Part shown: in pieces, positions 57,358-64,000 of the stretch
Layout: every line of letters begins with the position of its first letter
Position numbering within the stretch: the stretch's first letter is position 1
NCBI RefSeq assembly: GCF_001984575.1
Contig: NZ_LZNS01000001.1
Location: 62,001-126,000 of the forward strand
Direction: 5' to 3'
DNA length: 64,000 bases
Source of the DNA: Streptomyces sp. MP131-18
Lineage (GTDB): Bacteria > Actinomycetota > Actinomycetes > Streptomycetales > Streptomycetaceae
Notes under the pieces: generated by a model
The model's input: only the letters and a program-made list of their open reading frames with translations
Told to the model about the DNA's origin: nothing
The model's database searches: none
Position numbers and translations under genes: made by a program

Positions 57358-58338
57358 TCAACCCTGCGCGCCGAGCCCCCCGCCGGCCAGCCAGTCGAGC
57401 TGGACGACCGACTGGGAGGCGCGCCCGCCGCCGTGATCGCCGAACTCCCAGACGGTGATGTCCTTGTCCCCCGCGTACCCGTTGTAGGCGGCATAGACGG
57501 TGCTCGGCGGGCACACCGGGTCCATCAGGGCGACACTGAACAGCGCGGCGGCGCTCGCCCGCGGCGCGAAGTGCTGGCCGTCGAAGTAGTTCAGGGTCTC
57601 GAAGACGCGCGCCGGGTCGACGCGCTTGTGCACGCCGAGGTAGTGCACGAGCTCGCCGTACGGGCCGGCGGACGAGACGTCCGCGCCGCGCCGGTAGTGG
57701 CACAGGAACGGCACGTCGACCAGGGCCGCGGCCACCGTGTCCCCGGCCAGCCCCGCGGTGGCGAGCGCCAGCCCGCCGCCCTGGCTGCCCCCGTGCACGA
57801 CGATCCGGGCCGCGTCGACGGCCGGGTGCTCGCGCAGGGCGTCCACGGCGCGCACGCAGTCGGTCATCAGGCGGCGGTAGTAGTGGTCCGCCGGGCTCTC
57901 TATACCCCGCGTCATGAACCCGCCGACCCACTGCGGCGCGGGCACCGGATCGGGGTCGGGGGTGTCGTGGCCCTGGCCGCGGCTGTCGACCACGAGGTGG
58001 GCGTAGCCCGCGGCACTCCACAGCAGATGCTCGACCGGCAGCCCGCGGCCGCCGCCGTAGCCCTGGTACGTCACCACCGCGGGCAGCGGCGCCGCGGCGC
58101 CGCGCGGCACCAGCAGCCAGGCGGCGACCGGCTGCCCGCCCCAGCCGGGGAAACGCACGTCGTACACGTCCACCGAGGCCAGCCGCACCCCCGCGACCGG
58201 CCGGTACTCGGCGGTTCCACCGCCCGCGGCCCGGGCCGCGGCGAGGGTGCCGGCCCAGAAGTCGTCGAAGTCCCGCGGCTCGGGAACGCCGGGGCGGTAG
58301 GCCCGCAGTTCTTCCAGCGGCATATCGGTCAGTGGCAT
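57358..58338 (-). CDS. CE7 acetyl xylan esterase / cephalosporin-C deacetylase
   Basis: 326 residues, the normal CE7 length (about 320), and no signal peptide, so it is cytosolic. It removes acetyl groups from short xylo-oligosaccharides and similar substrates. Family motifs: RGQG in VVDSRGQGHDTPD, nucleophile Ser in VHGGSQGGGLAL (about 186), Asp in VALMDPVCPPSTVYAAYN, and His in EFGDHGGG near the C-terminus. The gene ends 96 bp before the nikA start on the same strand, and the Nur-like box lies between them. It fits with the xylose genes in the window functionally, not by position. Confidence 0.93.
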   Translation of the reverse strand: MPLTDMPLEELRAYRPGVPEPRDFDDFWAGTLAAARAAGGGTAEYRPVAGVRLASVDVYDVRFPGWGGQPVAAWLLVPRGAAAPLPAVVTYQGYGGGRGLPVEHLLWSAAGYAHLVVDSRGQGHDTPDPDPVPAPQWVGGFMTRGIESPADHYYRRLMTDCVRAVDALREHPAVDAARIVVHGGSQGGGLALATAGLAGDTVAAALVDVPFLCHYRRGADVSSAGPYGELVHYLGVHKRVDPARVFETLNYFDGQHFAPRASAAALFSVALMDPVCPPSTVYAAYNGYAGDKDITVWEFGDHGGGRASQSVVQLDWLAGGGLGAQG

Positions 58339-58472
58339 GACGAGGGCCTTCCTTCGGTCCGGGCCCCCGCGGGGCGCAGCAAGCGTTTTCCGCCGAGAAG
58401 CTAGCCGAGCCGACATCCCAGGTCAACGGCGTACACCGGGCCGGTGGGCGGGCCTGGTGGTAGTGATGGAGC

Positions 58473-59897
58473 ATGGACTGGATCGCAGCCCCCGACGCCT
58501 GGCTGAGCCGACTGGTGGTCCAGCGCGGCGTGGCCGTGATCTACCTGCTGGCGTTCCTCGCGGCCCTGCGGGAGTTCCGCGTGCTCGCCGGGGAACGGGG
58601 ACTGACCCCCGCCCCCGCTTTCCTGCGCCGCGTGCCGTTCCGCCACGCCCCCGGTCTTTTCCAACTCCACTACTCCGACCGTGCGTTCGCCGCCGTCGCC
58701 TGGCTCGGCGCGGCGCTTGCGGCGGCGCTGGCCGCGGGGGCGGGTGACGCGGTGCCCCTGGGGGCCGCCATGGCACTCTGGGCCGCGGTGTGGCTGCTCT
58801 ACCTCTCCGTGGTCAACATCGGGCAGACCTGGTACGCCTTCGGCTGGGAATCGCTCCTGCTCGAAGCCGGCTTCCTGATGATCTTCCTGGGCAACGACGA
58901 CATCGCGCCGCCGACTGTGGCCCTGTACCTCGTGATCTGGCTGGTCTTCCGCGTCGAGCTGGGCGCGGGCCTGATCAAATGGCGCGGAGACCCGTGCTGG
59001 CGGAAGCTGACCTGCCTCTACCACCACCACGAGACGCAGCCGATGCCCGGACCGCTGAGCTGGTGGTTCCACCATCTCCCCCGCCCACTGCACCGGGCGG
59101 AGGCCGCCGCGAACCACGTGGCCCAGCTGATCGTCCCGTTCGGACTCTTCCTGCCGCAGCCGGTGGCGACCTGGGCGGCGGCCGTCGTCATCGTGACCCA
59201 GCTGTGGCTGGTGGCCTCCGGAAACTTTGCCTGGCTGAACTGGCTGACCATGATCCTCGCCGTCGCCGCCGTGGACGGCGCGCTGCTCGCCCGGCACCTG
59301 CCGCTGCCCGGCCCGCCCGCGGAGCAACCGGACGCCCCGGCCTGGTTCACGGCAACAGCTTTGACCGCGGCGGCCATGGTCGCCGCCCTGAGCTACTGGC
59401 CGGTCCGCAACCTCCTCTCCCCCGCCCAGCAGATGAACCGCGCCTACAACAGCCTCCACCTGGTGAACACCTACGGCGCGTTCGGCAGCATCACCCGCGA
59501 ACGGCACGAGATCGTGCTGGAGGGCACCGCCGAGCCCGAGCCGGGCCGGGACACGCAGTGGCGGGAGTACGCCTTCCACGGCAAGCCCGGCGATGTCCGG
59601 CGCCTGCCCCGCCAGTTCGCACCCTTCCACCTCCGGCTGGACTGGCAGATGTGGTTCGCGGCGCTGAACCCGCACGTTCCGGCCCCGTGGCTGAGGGCCC
59701 TGGTCACCCGCCTCCTCGACGCCGACCCCGCCACCCTGAGGCTGCTGCGCACGAACCCCTTCCCCGACGCTCCGCCCCGCCACATCCGCGCACGCGTGTA
59801 CCGCTACCGCTTCACCACTCCCCGCGAACGCCGCGACACCGGCACCTGGTGGCACCGCACCCCGGCCGGCGAGTACCTCCCCACCCAGCACGGCTGA
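58473..59897 (+). CDS. Lipase maturation factor family membrane protein
   Basis: 474 residues with about seven to nine membrane helices in the first two-thirds and a soluble C-terminal domain. Matches the LMF1-like family: FQLHYSDRAF, WLLYLSVVNIGQTWYAFGWESLLLEAGFL, GAGLIKWRGDPCWRKLTCLYHHHETQPMPGPLSWWFHHLP (conserved core), NSLHLVNTYGAFGSITRERHEIVLEGT, and the end LLRTNPFPDAPPRHIRARVYRYRF. LMF1 matures lipases in animals, and the bacterial function is unknown. It is followed by the tRNA gene. Confidence 0.92.
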   Translation: MDWIAAPDAWLSRLVVQRGVAVIYLLAFLAALREFRVLAGERGLTPAPAFLRRVPFRHAPGLFQLHYSDRAFAAVAWLGAALAAALAAGAGDAVPLGAAMALWAAVWLLYLSVVNIGQTWYAFGWESLLLEAGFLMIFLGNDDIAPPTVALYLVIWLVFRVELGAGLIKWRGDPCWRKLTCLYHHHETQPMPGPLSWWFHHLPRPLHRAEAAANHVAQLIVPFGLFLPQPVATWAAAVVIVTQLWLVASGNFAWLNWLTMILAVAAVDGALLARHLPLPGPPAEQPDAPAWFTATALTAAAMVAALSYWPVRNLLSPAQQMNRAYNSLHLVNTYGAFGSITRERHEIVLEGTAEPEPGRDTQWREYAFHGKPGDVRRLPRQFAPFHLRLDWQMWFAALNPHVPAPWLRALVTRLLDADPATLRLLRTNPFPDAPPRHIRARVYRYRFTTPRERRDTGTWWHRTPAGEYLPTQHG

Positions 59898-59970
59898 GCG
59901 AGCACCCTCACGGATGCGGTATGGTTCTCGTGCACGGCAACGGGGGGAAACTCCCTGATCAGACCGGCAC

Positions 59971-60044
<74 letters not shown>

Positions 60045-60053
60045 CGGTGAATT

Positions 60054-60094
60054 GGCTCTGCCGCAGGTTATCTAGCCTGCGGCAGAGCCTTTTT
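60054..60094 (+). terminator. Terminator of the tRNA-Pro gene
   Basis: GGCTCTGCCGCAGG (60054-60067), 8-nt loop, exact complement (60076-60089), then TTTTT (60090-60094). The only hairpin I found in the window with a proper U-tract. Confidence 0.95.
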
Positions 60095-60388
60095 CGCTGC
60101 GTTGCTCGGGGTTGCCCGGGGTTTCTCGGGGTTCCCCTGGCAAGATCATCTCCCAGTTCTCTCCCGGCGAGCAGCGCGGCCCCCCTCTCCGCGAGGGGGG
60201 CCGCTCGACGCCGGAGCCAGAGGGGGGCCATCCCGAGCAGCCCCGGCGCGCTGGGTGAATACTGGCCAGTCTGGCCGGTTTAGACCACTCTACGAGACGA
60301 TGTGTGCTCATCACACCCGTTTCTCATGATCCAGAAATGTACCTGGTCAGGTACAGCCTTCATGATCTTGGTCGGCTGACGTGGCGTT
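60095..60388. other. Element boundary region with repeats, no gene
   Basis: Three near-copies of CTCGGGGTT in a row (about 60105-60134), a hairpin GGCCCCCCTC/GAGGGGGGCC (60178-60202, 5-nt loop), and CTGGCCAG/CTGGCCGG (around 60262-60278). TCATGATC occurs twice (60324-60331 and 60360-60367), flanking the XRE operator. It could hold recombination or regulatory sites. Confidence 0.5.
60339..60354. promoter_or_regulatory. Palindromic operator before the XRE gene
   Basis: GTACCTG-GT-CAGGTAC, a perfect 7-bp inverted repeat with a 2-bp spacer, 35 bp ahead of the XRE start and flanked symmetrically by two TCATGATC boxes. It is likely the autoregulatory site of the element's repressor. Confidence 0.65.
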
Positions 60389-60652
60389 GTGCAGCCGCAG
60401 CCCCTCCCGCCCGACCCGCTCCTCCCCCGTCGGCTCGCCGTCGGTACCCGCATCCGGGAGGCGCGACTGCGGGCGAACTGCACCCAGGAGCGCCTGGACG
60501 ACCTGACCGGCATCGACCGCAAGACCATCTCTCGCGTGGAGAACGGACACACCACGCTCACCATTGACCAGCTGCTCGATGTGGCCGACGCGCTGGGCGT
60601 CTCGCCGCGGGACCTGCTGCCGGAGCGCCCCCCGTCCGCGCCGCCCGAGTAG
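60389..60652 (+). CDS. Small XRE-family regulator
   Basis: 87 residues from GTG 60389. After a Pro-rich start comes a complete HTH_3 domain: RLAVGTRIREARLRANCTQERLDDLTGIDRKTISRVENGHTTLTIDQLLDVADALGVSPRDLL (about 15-77), then a short Pro-rich tail. Size and domain fit a phage- or plasmid-type repressor. The upstream palindrome is a probable operator. First gene of the element next to the tRNA. Confidence 0.9.
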   Translation: MQPQPLPPDPLLPRRLAVGTRIREARLRANCTQERLDDLTGIDRKTISRVENGHTTLTIDQLLDVADALGVSPRDLLPERPPSAPPE

Positions 60653-60684
60653 CGCCGCGCCACTGCGTCGCGGAGCCTGGGCGT

Positions 60685-60888
60685 ATGGCTCGTCCTCGCA
60701 TCGTGGTGTACCCGCCGAGTGGGGGTGGCCGGCGGGTGCGTGTGGATGACGCGATCCTGGGCCGGGCCCGCGGACTGGGGGAGCTGCTGCGGCTGCTGCG
60801 GCAGGCGGGGATCACGCTGGATGAGGTGCGGCTGGGGGACGACGCGTCGATCGAGTGGCGGGGTGGCGGTCCGACGGCGTGGGAGTAG
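60685..60888 (+). CDS. Small hypothetical protein, 67 residues
   Basis: Starts MARPRIVVYPPSGGGRRVRVDD, then a Leu-rich helix (GELLRLLRQAGITLDEVRLGDD) and ends WRGGGPTAWE. No known domain. It follows the XRE gene after 32 bp and its stop touches the next small ORF, suggesting a small operon. Confidence 0.65.
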   Translation: MARPRIVVYPPSGGGRRVRVDDAILGRARGLGELLRLLRQAGITLDEVRLGDDASIEWRGGGPTAWE

Positions 60889-61172
60889 TGGGCGGCGGCG
60901 GGGCTCTGCGGCCGGATGGGCCGGTGGTGTGGCTGACGCTGCCGGACGGCCAGGTGGTGTCTGCGGTGGTGCGGGCCCGCAGGCGGGAGCCGGGCGGCTG
61001 GTGGTACGCGGTGGAGGTGCCGCTGTGGGCGCGGGTCGAGCTGGCTGACGGCCGCGTCGTGGCAGGCGTGGACCCGGCGGTGTGCTGGGCGCCCGCGACC
61101 GCGTGCGAGCCGGTAGAGGGCGAGGACTACAGCGCGGTGCCGACGGAACGGCCGAGGCGCGGGCAGCGGTGA
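60879..61172 (+). CDS. Small hypothetical protein, about 97 residues
   Basis: GTG 60879 and GTG 60888 are both possible, the latter overlapping the previous stop. It contains WLTLPDGQVVSAVVRARRREPGGWWYAVEVPLWARVELADGRVVAGVDPAVCWAPATAC, two DGxVV repeats suggesting a small beta fold. Function unknown. Same operon as the preceding small ORF. Confidence 0.6.
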   Translation: MGVVGGGGALRPDGPVVWLTLPDGQVVSAVVRARRREPGGWWYAVEVPLWARVELADGRVVAGVDPAVCWAPATACEPVEGEDYSAVPTERPRRGQR

Positions 61173-61206
61173 CCGCGGTGTCAGCGGCGCCTGCCACGAT
61201 GGCCTC

Positions 61207-61401
61207 ATGACGAAGCGCATCGTGCATCTGACCGGTGGCCCGCTCGACGGTCTCACCATGGACGCGACCGACTGGACGGACGAGGAAGTCGCGGGAGGCA
61301 CGTACCACGTGGTGCACGGCTGGGAGGAGCGGGCGGATTACGCGACCGAGCCGGGCGGCGACCCGTTCGTGTGGCACTACCGCGGGCCTGTCGTCGTCTG
61401 A
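61207..61401 (+). CDS. Small hypothetical protein, 64 residues
   Basis: MTKRIVHLTGGPLDG, then TYHVVHGWEERADYATEPGGDPFVWHYRGPVVV. The GGPLDG and W-Y-H pattern recurs in short actinophage and plasmid proteins, with no function known to me. It ends 16 bp before the stem of a convergent terminator. Confidence 0.65.
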   Translation: MTKRIVHLTGGPLDGLTMDATDWTDEEVAGGTYHVVHGWEERADYATEPGGDPFVWHYRGPVVV

Positions 61402-61417
61402 CCCCGCACGCACCTGC

Positions 61418-61439
61418 GCCCCGCCCACTCGGGCGGGGC
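61418..61439. terminator. Convergent terminator hairpin
   Basis: GCCCCGCCC-ACTC-GGGCGGGGC, a 9-bp perfect stem between the converging small genes ending at 61401 and 61441. Confidence 0.82.
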
Positions 61440-61440
61440 G

Positions 61441-61665
61441 TCAGTCTGCGAGGTGGGCGAGCCAGCGGGCGGTCGTGGCCGCGGCGGCGAGGGAGCCGCC
61501 CGCGGCGTGCTCCACGATCAGCGGCAGCACCGCGGCGATCGCACTGGCGTCCCACGGCTCCCCGGGGCCGTCCGGGTCTGTCAGCACTCGCACCGCTGCG
61601 GTGACCTGCTCCAGCCGCACCCCGCGCGGCAGGCCCGCGGCCATGACCGCCAACTCCGCGCTCAT
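61441..61665 (-). CDS. Small hypothetical protein, 74 residues
   Basis: Predicted mostly helical: MSAELAVMAAGLPRGVRLEQVTAAVRVLTDPDGP, then SAIAAVLPLIVEHAAGGSLAAAATTARWLAHLAD. No family recognised. It lies 33 bp downstream of the serine recombinase on the same strand, so probably co-transcribed. It could be a helper of the recombinase, but that is a guess. Confidence 0.55.
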   Translation of the reverse strand: MSAELAVMAAGLPRGVRLEQVTAAVRVLTDPDGPGEPWDASAIAAVLPLIVEHAAGGSLAAAATTARWLAHLAD

Positions 61666-61698
61666 GGCCGCAGGATCGCACGCTGGGTGGTGGGGTGG

Positions 61699-62538
61699 CT
61701 ACCGGCTTCCAAGGATGCGTTCCGCGCGCTCACGGCGCTTCTGCTCTTTCAGCGCCCCGCGCGCCCGGGCCGCTTGCTGGCGCGCATACTCTCGGGCGTC
61801 GGGGTCCAGGAGCCGGGCGACTGTGGTCGGGTGCCACTGGCCGCCGCGCTTCGATCGGTGGCCGGCCGCGTTGAGGCGCCGGGCGATTTCGCGCACGCCT
61901 GCCCCTTCGTCTCTCCAGCGCTGCGCGAGAGCCTCGATGTCGCGCTCGGTGGCGTCGTCGACCAGGGCGCCGTCCTTGGCCGCTTGGCCGAAGCGCGGGG
62001 CGCCGTAGGCGTAACCGCCCTTCTCGCCCTTGGTCTCTCGCCCTTCGCGGAGTCGCTTCCGGATGAGGCCGCGGTCGAGTTGGGCGAAGACGCCGCGCAT
62101 CTGCCGCATGGCGGTGCGCATGGGGTCGGTCTCGTCGTCTTCGAGGTGTTCGCCGTGGTCGGCGGTGTAGACCCGGCCGCCGAGGGCCCAGACGTAGGAG
62201 AGGACGGCTTCCTGGACGGTGAGTTCGCGGGCGAGTCTGTCGAGGTTGGGGGCGAGGATGCCGTCGGCGCGTTGTTCGCGGACCCACTCCATGGCCTCCA
62301 TGAGGCCCTCGCGTTCGTCGATGGTGGATTTGCCGGTGAGGGCTTCGTCGGTGACGACGTGGACGATGCGGTGTCCGCCGTCGGCTGCCTCGCGGTTCCA
62401 GCGTCGGCAGTCTCGCTCTTGGGCGTCGAGGCCGTATCCGTCGGTGACCTGACCTGCTGTGGAGACGCGTCGGACGATGACCAGTCGGAGGGCTGACGTG
62501 CGGTGTTGAGGGGGCGTCACCCCTCGTAGTGTACACAT
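61699..62538 (-). CDS. Short serine recombinase
   Basis: 279 residues. N-terminal catalytic domain with the nucleophile Ser in LVIVRRVSTAGQVTDGYGLDAQ (about 26), then LAPNLDRLARELTVQEAVL with the catalytic Arg, and MRGVFAQLDRGLIRKRLREGRETKGEKGG (E-helix). The Recombinase domain follows (GAPRFGQA, EIARRLNAAGHRSKRGGQWHPTTVARLLDPDAREYA). It lacks the zinc ribbon and long C-terminal part of large phage integrases (450-600 residues), so it may be a resolvase or a truncated integrase. ATG 62538 lies inside a palindrome. A later start near MRLVIVRR is possible. Confidence 0.88.
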   Translation of the reverse strand: MCTLRGVTPPQHRTSALRLVIVRRVSTAGQVTDGYGLDAQERDCRRWNREAADGGHRIVHVVTDEALTGKSTIDEREGLMEAMEWVREQRADGILAPNLDRLARELTVQEAVLSYVWALGGRVYTADHGEHLEDDETDPMRTAMRQMRGVFAQLDRGLIRKRLREGRETKGEKGGYAYGAPRFGQAAKDGALVDDATERDIEALAQRWRDEGAGVREIARRLNAAGHRSKRGGQWHPTTVARLLDPDAREYARQQAARARGALKEQKRRERAERILGSR

Positions 62539-62554
62539 CTATAGGTATAGATGT
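62535..62554. promoter_or_regulatory. 20-bp perfect palindrome over the recombinase start
   Basis: ACATCTATAGGTATAGATGT, very A+T-rich for this genome. The recombinase ATG is inside its edge, and the minus-strand TATACC in its centre is placed as a -10 for a leaderless message. It could be an operator, the recombination site of the enzyme, or both. Confidence 0.7.
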
Positions 62555-62619
62555 AACGCGCCTGATCAGGGCGTCGGTATGGCATGTTATCGAGGGAGAG
62601 GTTCGCGGGCGTCACCCGC

Positions 62620-62649
62620 TTGCCAACTTCGACACATGTGTGTCATAGT
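62620..62649 (+). promoter_or_regulatory. Promoter with embedded operator for the 88-residue gene
   Basis: TTGCCA (62620-62625), 18-bp spacer, CATAGT (62644-62649). The spacer carries GACACA-TG-TGTGTC (62631-62644), a perfect inverted repeat placed to block polymerase. Confidence 0.6.
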
Positions 62650-62699
62650 TGGGGTGTGAGGCCGAGGGAACAGCCCACGGCCCCGGAGAAGGAGTGAAC

Positions 62700-62966
62700 A
62701 TGGCCACCACCGCCATCTGGTCCGTCGTCCGAGGCGAGTCCCCCACCGCCCGCGCCATCGAGCCCGAGCCCCACGGCATCGCCATCCCGGACGCCATCCT
62801 GGACTGGGCCGAGGAGCACGGGCTCAGCATCAGCGACCCCGACGTGTACCTCCTCGTCACCCCCGCAGATGAGGCAGGCGAAGTCGCTGGCGAAATCGCC
62901 TACCGCGAGCACCCCATGCCCACCGCAGACCTGGACACCCTGCGGGAAGCCCTCACCCATGCCTGA
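62700..62966 (+). CDS. Small hypothetical protein, 88 residues
   Basis: ATG 62700 has AAGGAG six bases upstream. Acidic and Pro-rich: MATTAIWSVVRGESPTARAIEPEPHGIAIPDAILDWAEEHGLSISDPDVYLLVTPADEAG, ending TADLDTLREALTHA. No known family. Divergent from the recombinase and overlapping the next gene by eight bases. Confidence 0.7.
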   Translation: MATTAIWSVVRGESPTARAIEPEPHGIAIPDAILDWAEEHGLSISDPDVYLLVTPADEAGEVAGEIAYREHPMPTADLDTLREALTHA

Positions 62967-63195
62967 CCCGACCAACGAGGAACTGTGGCTCATCGGGCGC
63001 GTCATGGAGCACCTCGACGTGCGGACCCGGTCCGGAGCACGGACCTTTCTACGCCGCGCAGGCATCCAGACCGTCGACTATGTCACCGGGCCCACCGGGC
63101 GCCCCGAGGCGCGGTACCAGGCTGACGCCGTCCGAGATGCGGCGGCCATGCGTCCCGGTCGTGGCGCGCGAACCGATCTCAACCGTGACGCCTGA
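62959..63195 (+). CDS. Small hypothetical, possible DNA-binding protein, 78 residues
   Basis: ATG 62959 overlaps the previous stop. LIGRVMEHLDVRTRSGARTFLRRAGIQTVDYVTGPTGRPEARYQADAVRDA has the shape of a MerR-like or excisionase-like winged helix, in which TRSGARTFLRRAGI would be the recognition part. An excisionase role near a recombinase is plausible but unproven. Confidence 0.65.
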   Translation: MPDPTNEELWLIGRVMEHLDVRTRSGARTFLRRAGIQTVDYVTGPTGRPEARYQADAVRDAAAMRPGRGARTDLNRDA

Positions 63196-63263
63196 GCCTG
63201 ATAGGTTCCTCACCTCATCGCCCCTCAAAGGGACCCCATCCGCTTTCTGCGCGAGGTGTCGCG

Positions 63264-63836
63264 ATGCCCGCCCGCCGTCTCACCGCCGAGCAGGTAGCCG
63301 CCGCACGCCGCCGCTACGCCGCACGCGACGCCACCTGGGCCCAGCTCGGCGCCGAGTTCGATGTCGCGCTGTCCACCATCAAGGCCGCGGTCACCGGTCG
63401 CTCCTGGGCCCACCTGACCGAGCCGCCGCCCGTGCGGCGCGGCACCCCCACCCCCGGCGGCCCAGGCCGGGCACGGGCACTGACTCCGCTGTCCGTGCGG
63501 GACATCATCCGCACCCGGCGCGAGACCAGCCTGACGTGGCAGCAGATCGGCGCCTTGTATGGGGTGCACGCCAGCGTCGCCTACCGGGCCTACCGCGCGG
63601 CCACCGACGCGGGCCGCACCGTTCCACCAGTCCCCCGGCCGCGCCGCAGCACGCGCACGCGCGCCGATATCGCCCGGGACCGCGACGCGGCGCGTGCCGA
63701 GCTGCGGCGCCTGTGGTCCACGGCCACGTCCGCACGCGAGGTCGCCCGCGCGGTCGGCCGCAGTGATGCGTGGGTCTCCCGCACCGCGCGGGACATGGGG
63801 CTGCCGCCCCTGCGGGCGGCGCGGCAGCCAGCCTGA
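63264..63836 (+). CDS. Helix-turn-helix protein of phage type, 190 residues
   Basis: Three similar HTH-like units: LTAEQVAAARRRYAARDATWAQLGAEFDVALSTIKAAVTGRSW (about 5-48), LSVRDIIRTRRETSLTWQQIGALYGVHASVAYRAYRAATD (about 76-115), and RDAARAELRRLWSTATSAREVARAVGRSDAWVSRTARDMGL (about 142-182). The first resembles the NUMOD/HTH pattern of phage HNH and terminase-linked proteins. No nuclease motif is present. It is followed by a strong terminator. Confidence 0.72.
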   Translation: MPARRLTAEQVAAARRRYAARDATWAQLGAEFDVALSTIKAAVTGRSWAHLTEPPPVRRGTPTPGGPGRARALTPLSVRDIIRTRRETSLTWQQIGALYGVHASVAYRAYRAATDAGRTVPPVPRPRRSTRTRADIARDRDAARAELRRLWSTATSAREVARAVGRSDAWVSRTARDMGLPPLRAARQPA

Positions 63837-63853
63837 CCCCGCGCACGCCAGAA

Positions 63854-63888
63854 GCGCCCCACCTCGCCGTCGTGGCGAGGTGGGGCGC
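63854..63888 (+). terminator. Terminator after the HTH gene
   Basis: A 15-bp perfect stem, GCGCCCCACCTCGCC (63854-63868) with its complement (63874-63888), 5-nt loop. Confidence 0.92.
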
Positions 63889-63930
63889 GTTGGGTCGGTC
63901 CGCGGCAGCATGATGCCACGCCGGTCTGAC

Positions 63931-63955
63931 ACGGACGTGTGTTACACACGTCCGT
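63931..63955. promoter_or_regulatory. Inverted repeat at the right edge
   Basis: ACGGACGTGTG-TTA-CACACGTCCGT, a perfect 11-bp arm with a 3-bp centre. It is probably an operator for a gene starting beyond 64,000. The TGACAC just before it is shared with the 62,631 operator's GACACA half. Confidence 0.65.
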
Positions 63956-64000
63956 CCCGCTGACCTGCAACATCTGCGGCCAGCCACGGCAGGATGGGGG

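Larger units (their letters stand above)
60045..64000. mobile_element. Putative integrated element next to tRNA-Pro, right end outside window
   Basis: From the tRNA 3' end onward the gene style changes: very small ORFs, an XRE repressor-like gene, a serine recombinase on the opposite strand, and many perfect palindromes. This resembles an actinomycete integrative element or prophage remnant, of the kind that use tRNA genes (pSAM2 uses a tRNA-Pro). No tyrosine integrase, excisionase, replication or FtsK-like transfer gene is visible. I found no second copy of the tRNA 3' end in the window, so the att duplication must be outside or absent. Confidence 0.5.

Overview
The window is very high in G+C and has the codon usage, weak -10/-35 promoters, GTG/TTG starts and short stop-start overlaps of a Streptomyces-like actinomycete. 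It is mostly chromosomal metabolism and regulation. A small integrated element starts at a tRNA-Pro gene near the right end and runs off the window.

Region by region: (1) 1-3.4 kb holds a secreted GH9 cellulase cut by the left edge, two perfect CebR-type operators, and a second leader resembling that of the cellulase but with no intact gene behind it. (2) 3.4-6.9 kb encodes a heterodimeric ABC exporter whose ATPase defects are complementary. (3) 7-18.4 kb carries a DUF457 membrane protein, a DUF3516 helicase, a DUF6397-like protein behind a promoter bracketed by repeats, a lone roadblock protein, a fatty acid desaturase, an SNF2/SWIM pair and a secreted SGNH esterase. (4) 18.7-30 kb has a GH2 beta-galactosidase, a DUF574 methyltransferase, a WhiJ/Scr1-type trio (XRE + DUF397 + anti-sigma-like ATPase), a GH95 fucosidase, an MFS transporter, a YbaK deacylase and a TerC protein. 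(5) 30-31.5 kb is decaying: a frameshifted alpha/beta hydrolase and a heavily deleted LysR gene, followed by an intact aldo/keto reductase. (6) 32.8-37.8 kb is a xylose locus: a LacI regulator, xylA divergent from xylB, and a ROK regulator.

(7) 37.9-42.2 kb has a Pro/Glu-rich envelope protein with a DUF4239 protein, then matB overlapping a fused AccD/AccA-like carboxyltransferase. (8) 42.2-44.3 kb is an ABC-F gene whose long leader carries a hexanucleotide tandem repeat, a 14-17 codon upstream ORF and mutually exclusive hairpins. (9) 44.3-45.7 kb is degraded (an MFS pseudogene) plus a small ORF with an ideal ribosome-binding site. (10) 45.7-51.4 kb has an OmpR/kinase pair, two short-chain dehydrogenases (one with a twin-arginine signal), a TetR regulator with inverted-repeat operators and a luciferase-like oxidoreductase. 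(11) 51.4-58.3 kb is a five-gene Opp/Nik-type ABC operon behind a palindrome that fits the Nur (nickel regulator) box, with an orphan response regulator downstream and a CE7 esterase upstream. (12) 58.5-59.9 kb is a lipase maturation factor.

(13) From tRNA-Pro(GGG) at 59,971 to the end lies a putative integrated element: an XRE regulator with its own palindrome, several very small unrecognised ORFs, a short serine recombinase whose start codon lies inside a perfect 20-bp palindrome, and a helix-turn-helix protein. No integrase of tyrosine type is visible, so its far end must lie outside the window. The genes best tied together functionally are the carbohydrate systems (cellulose, beta-galactosides, fucosides, xylose), as expected of a soil saprophyte.
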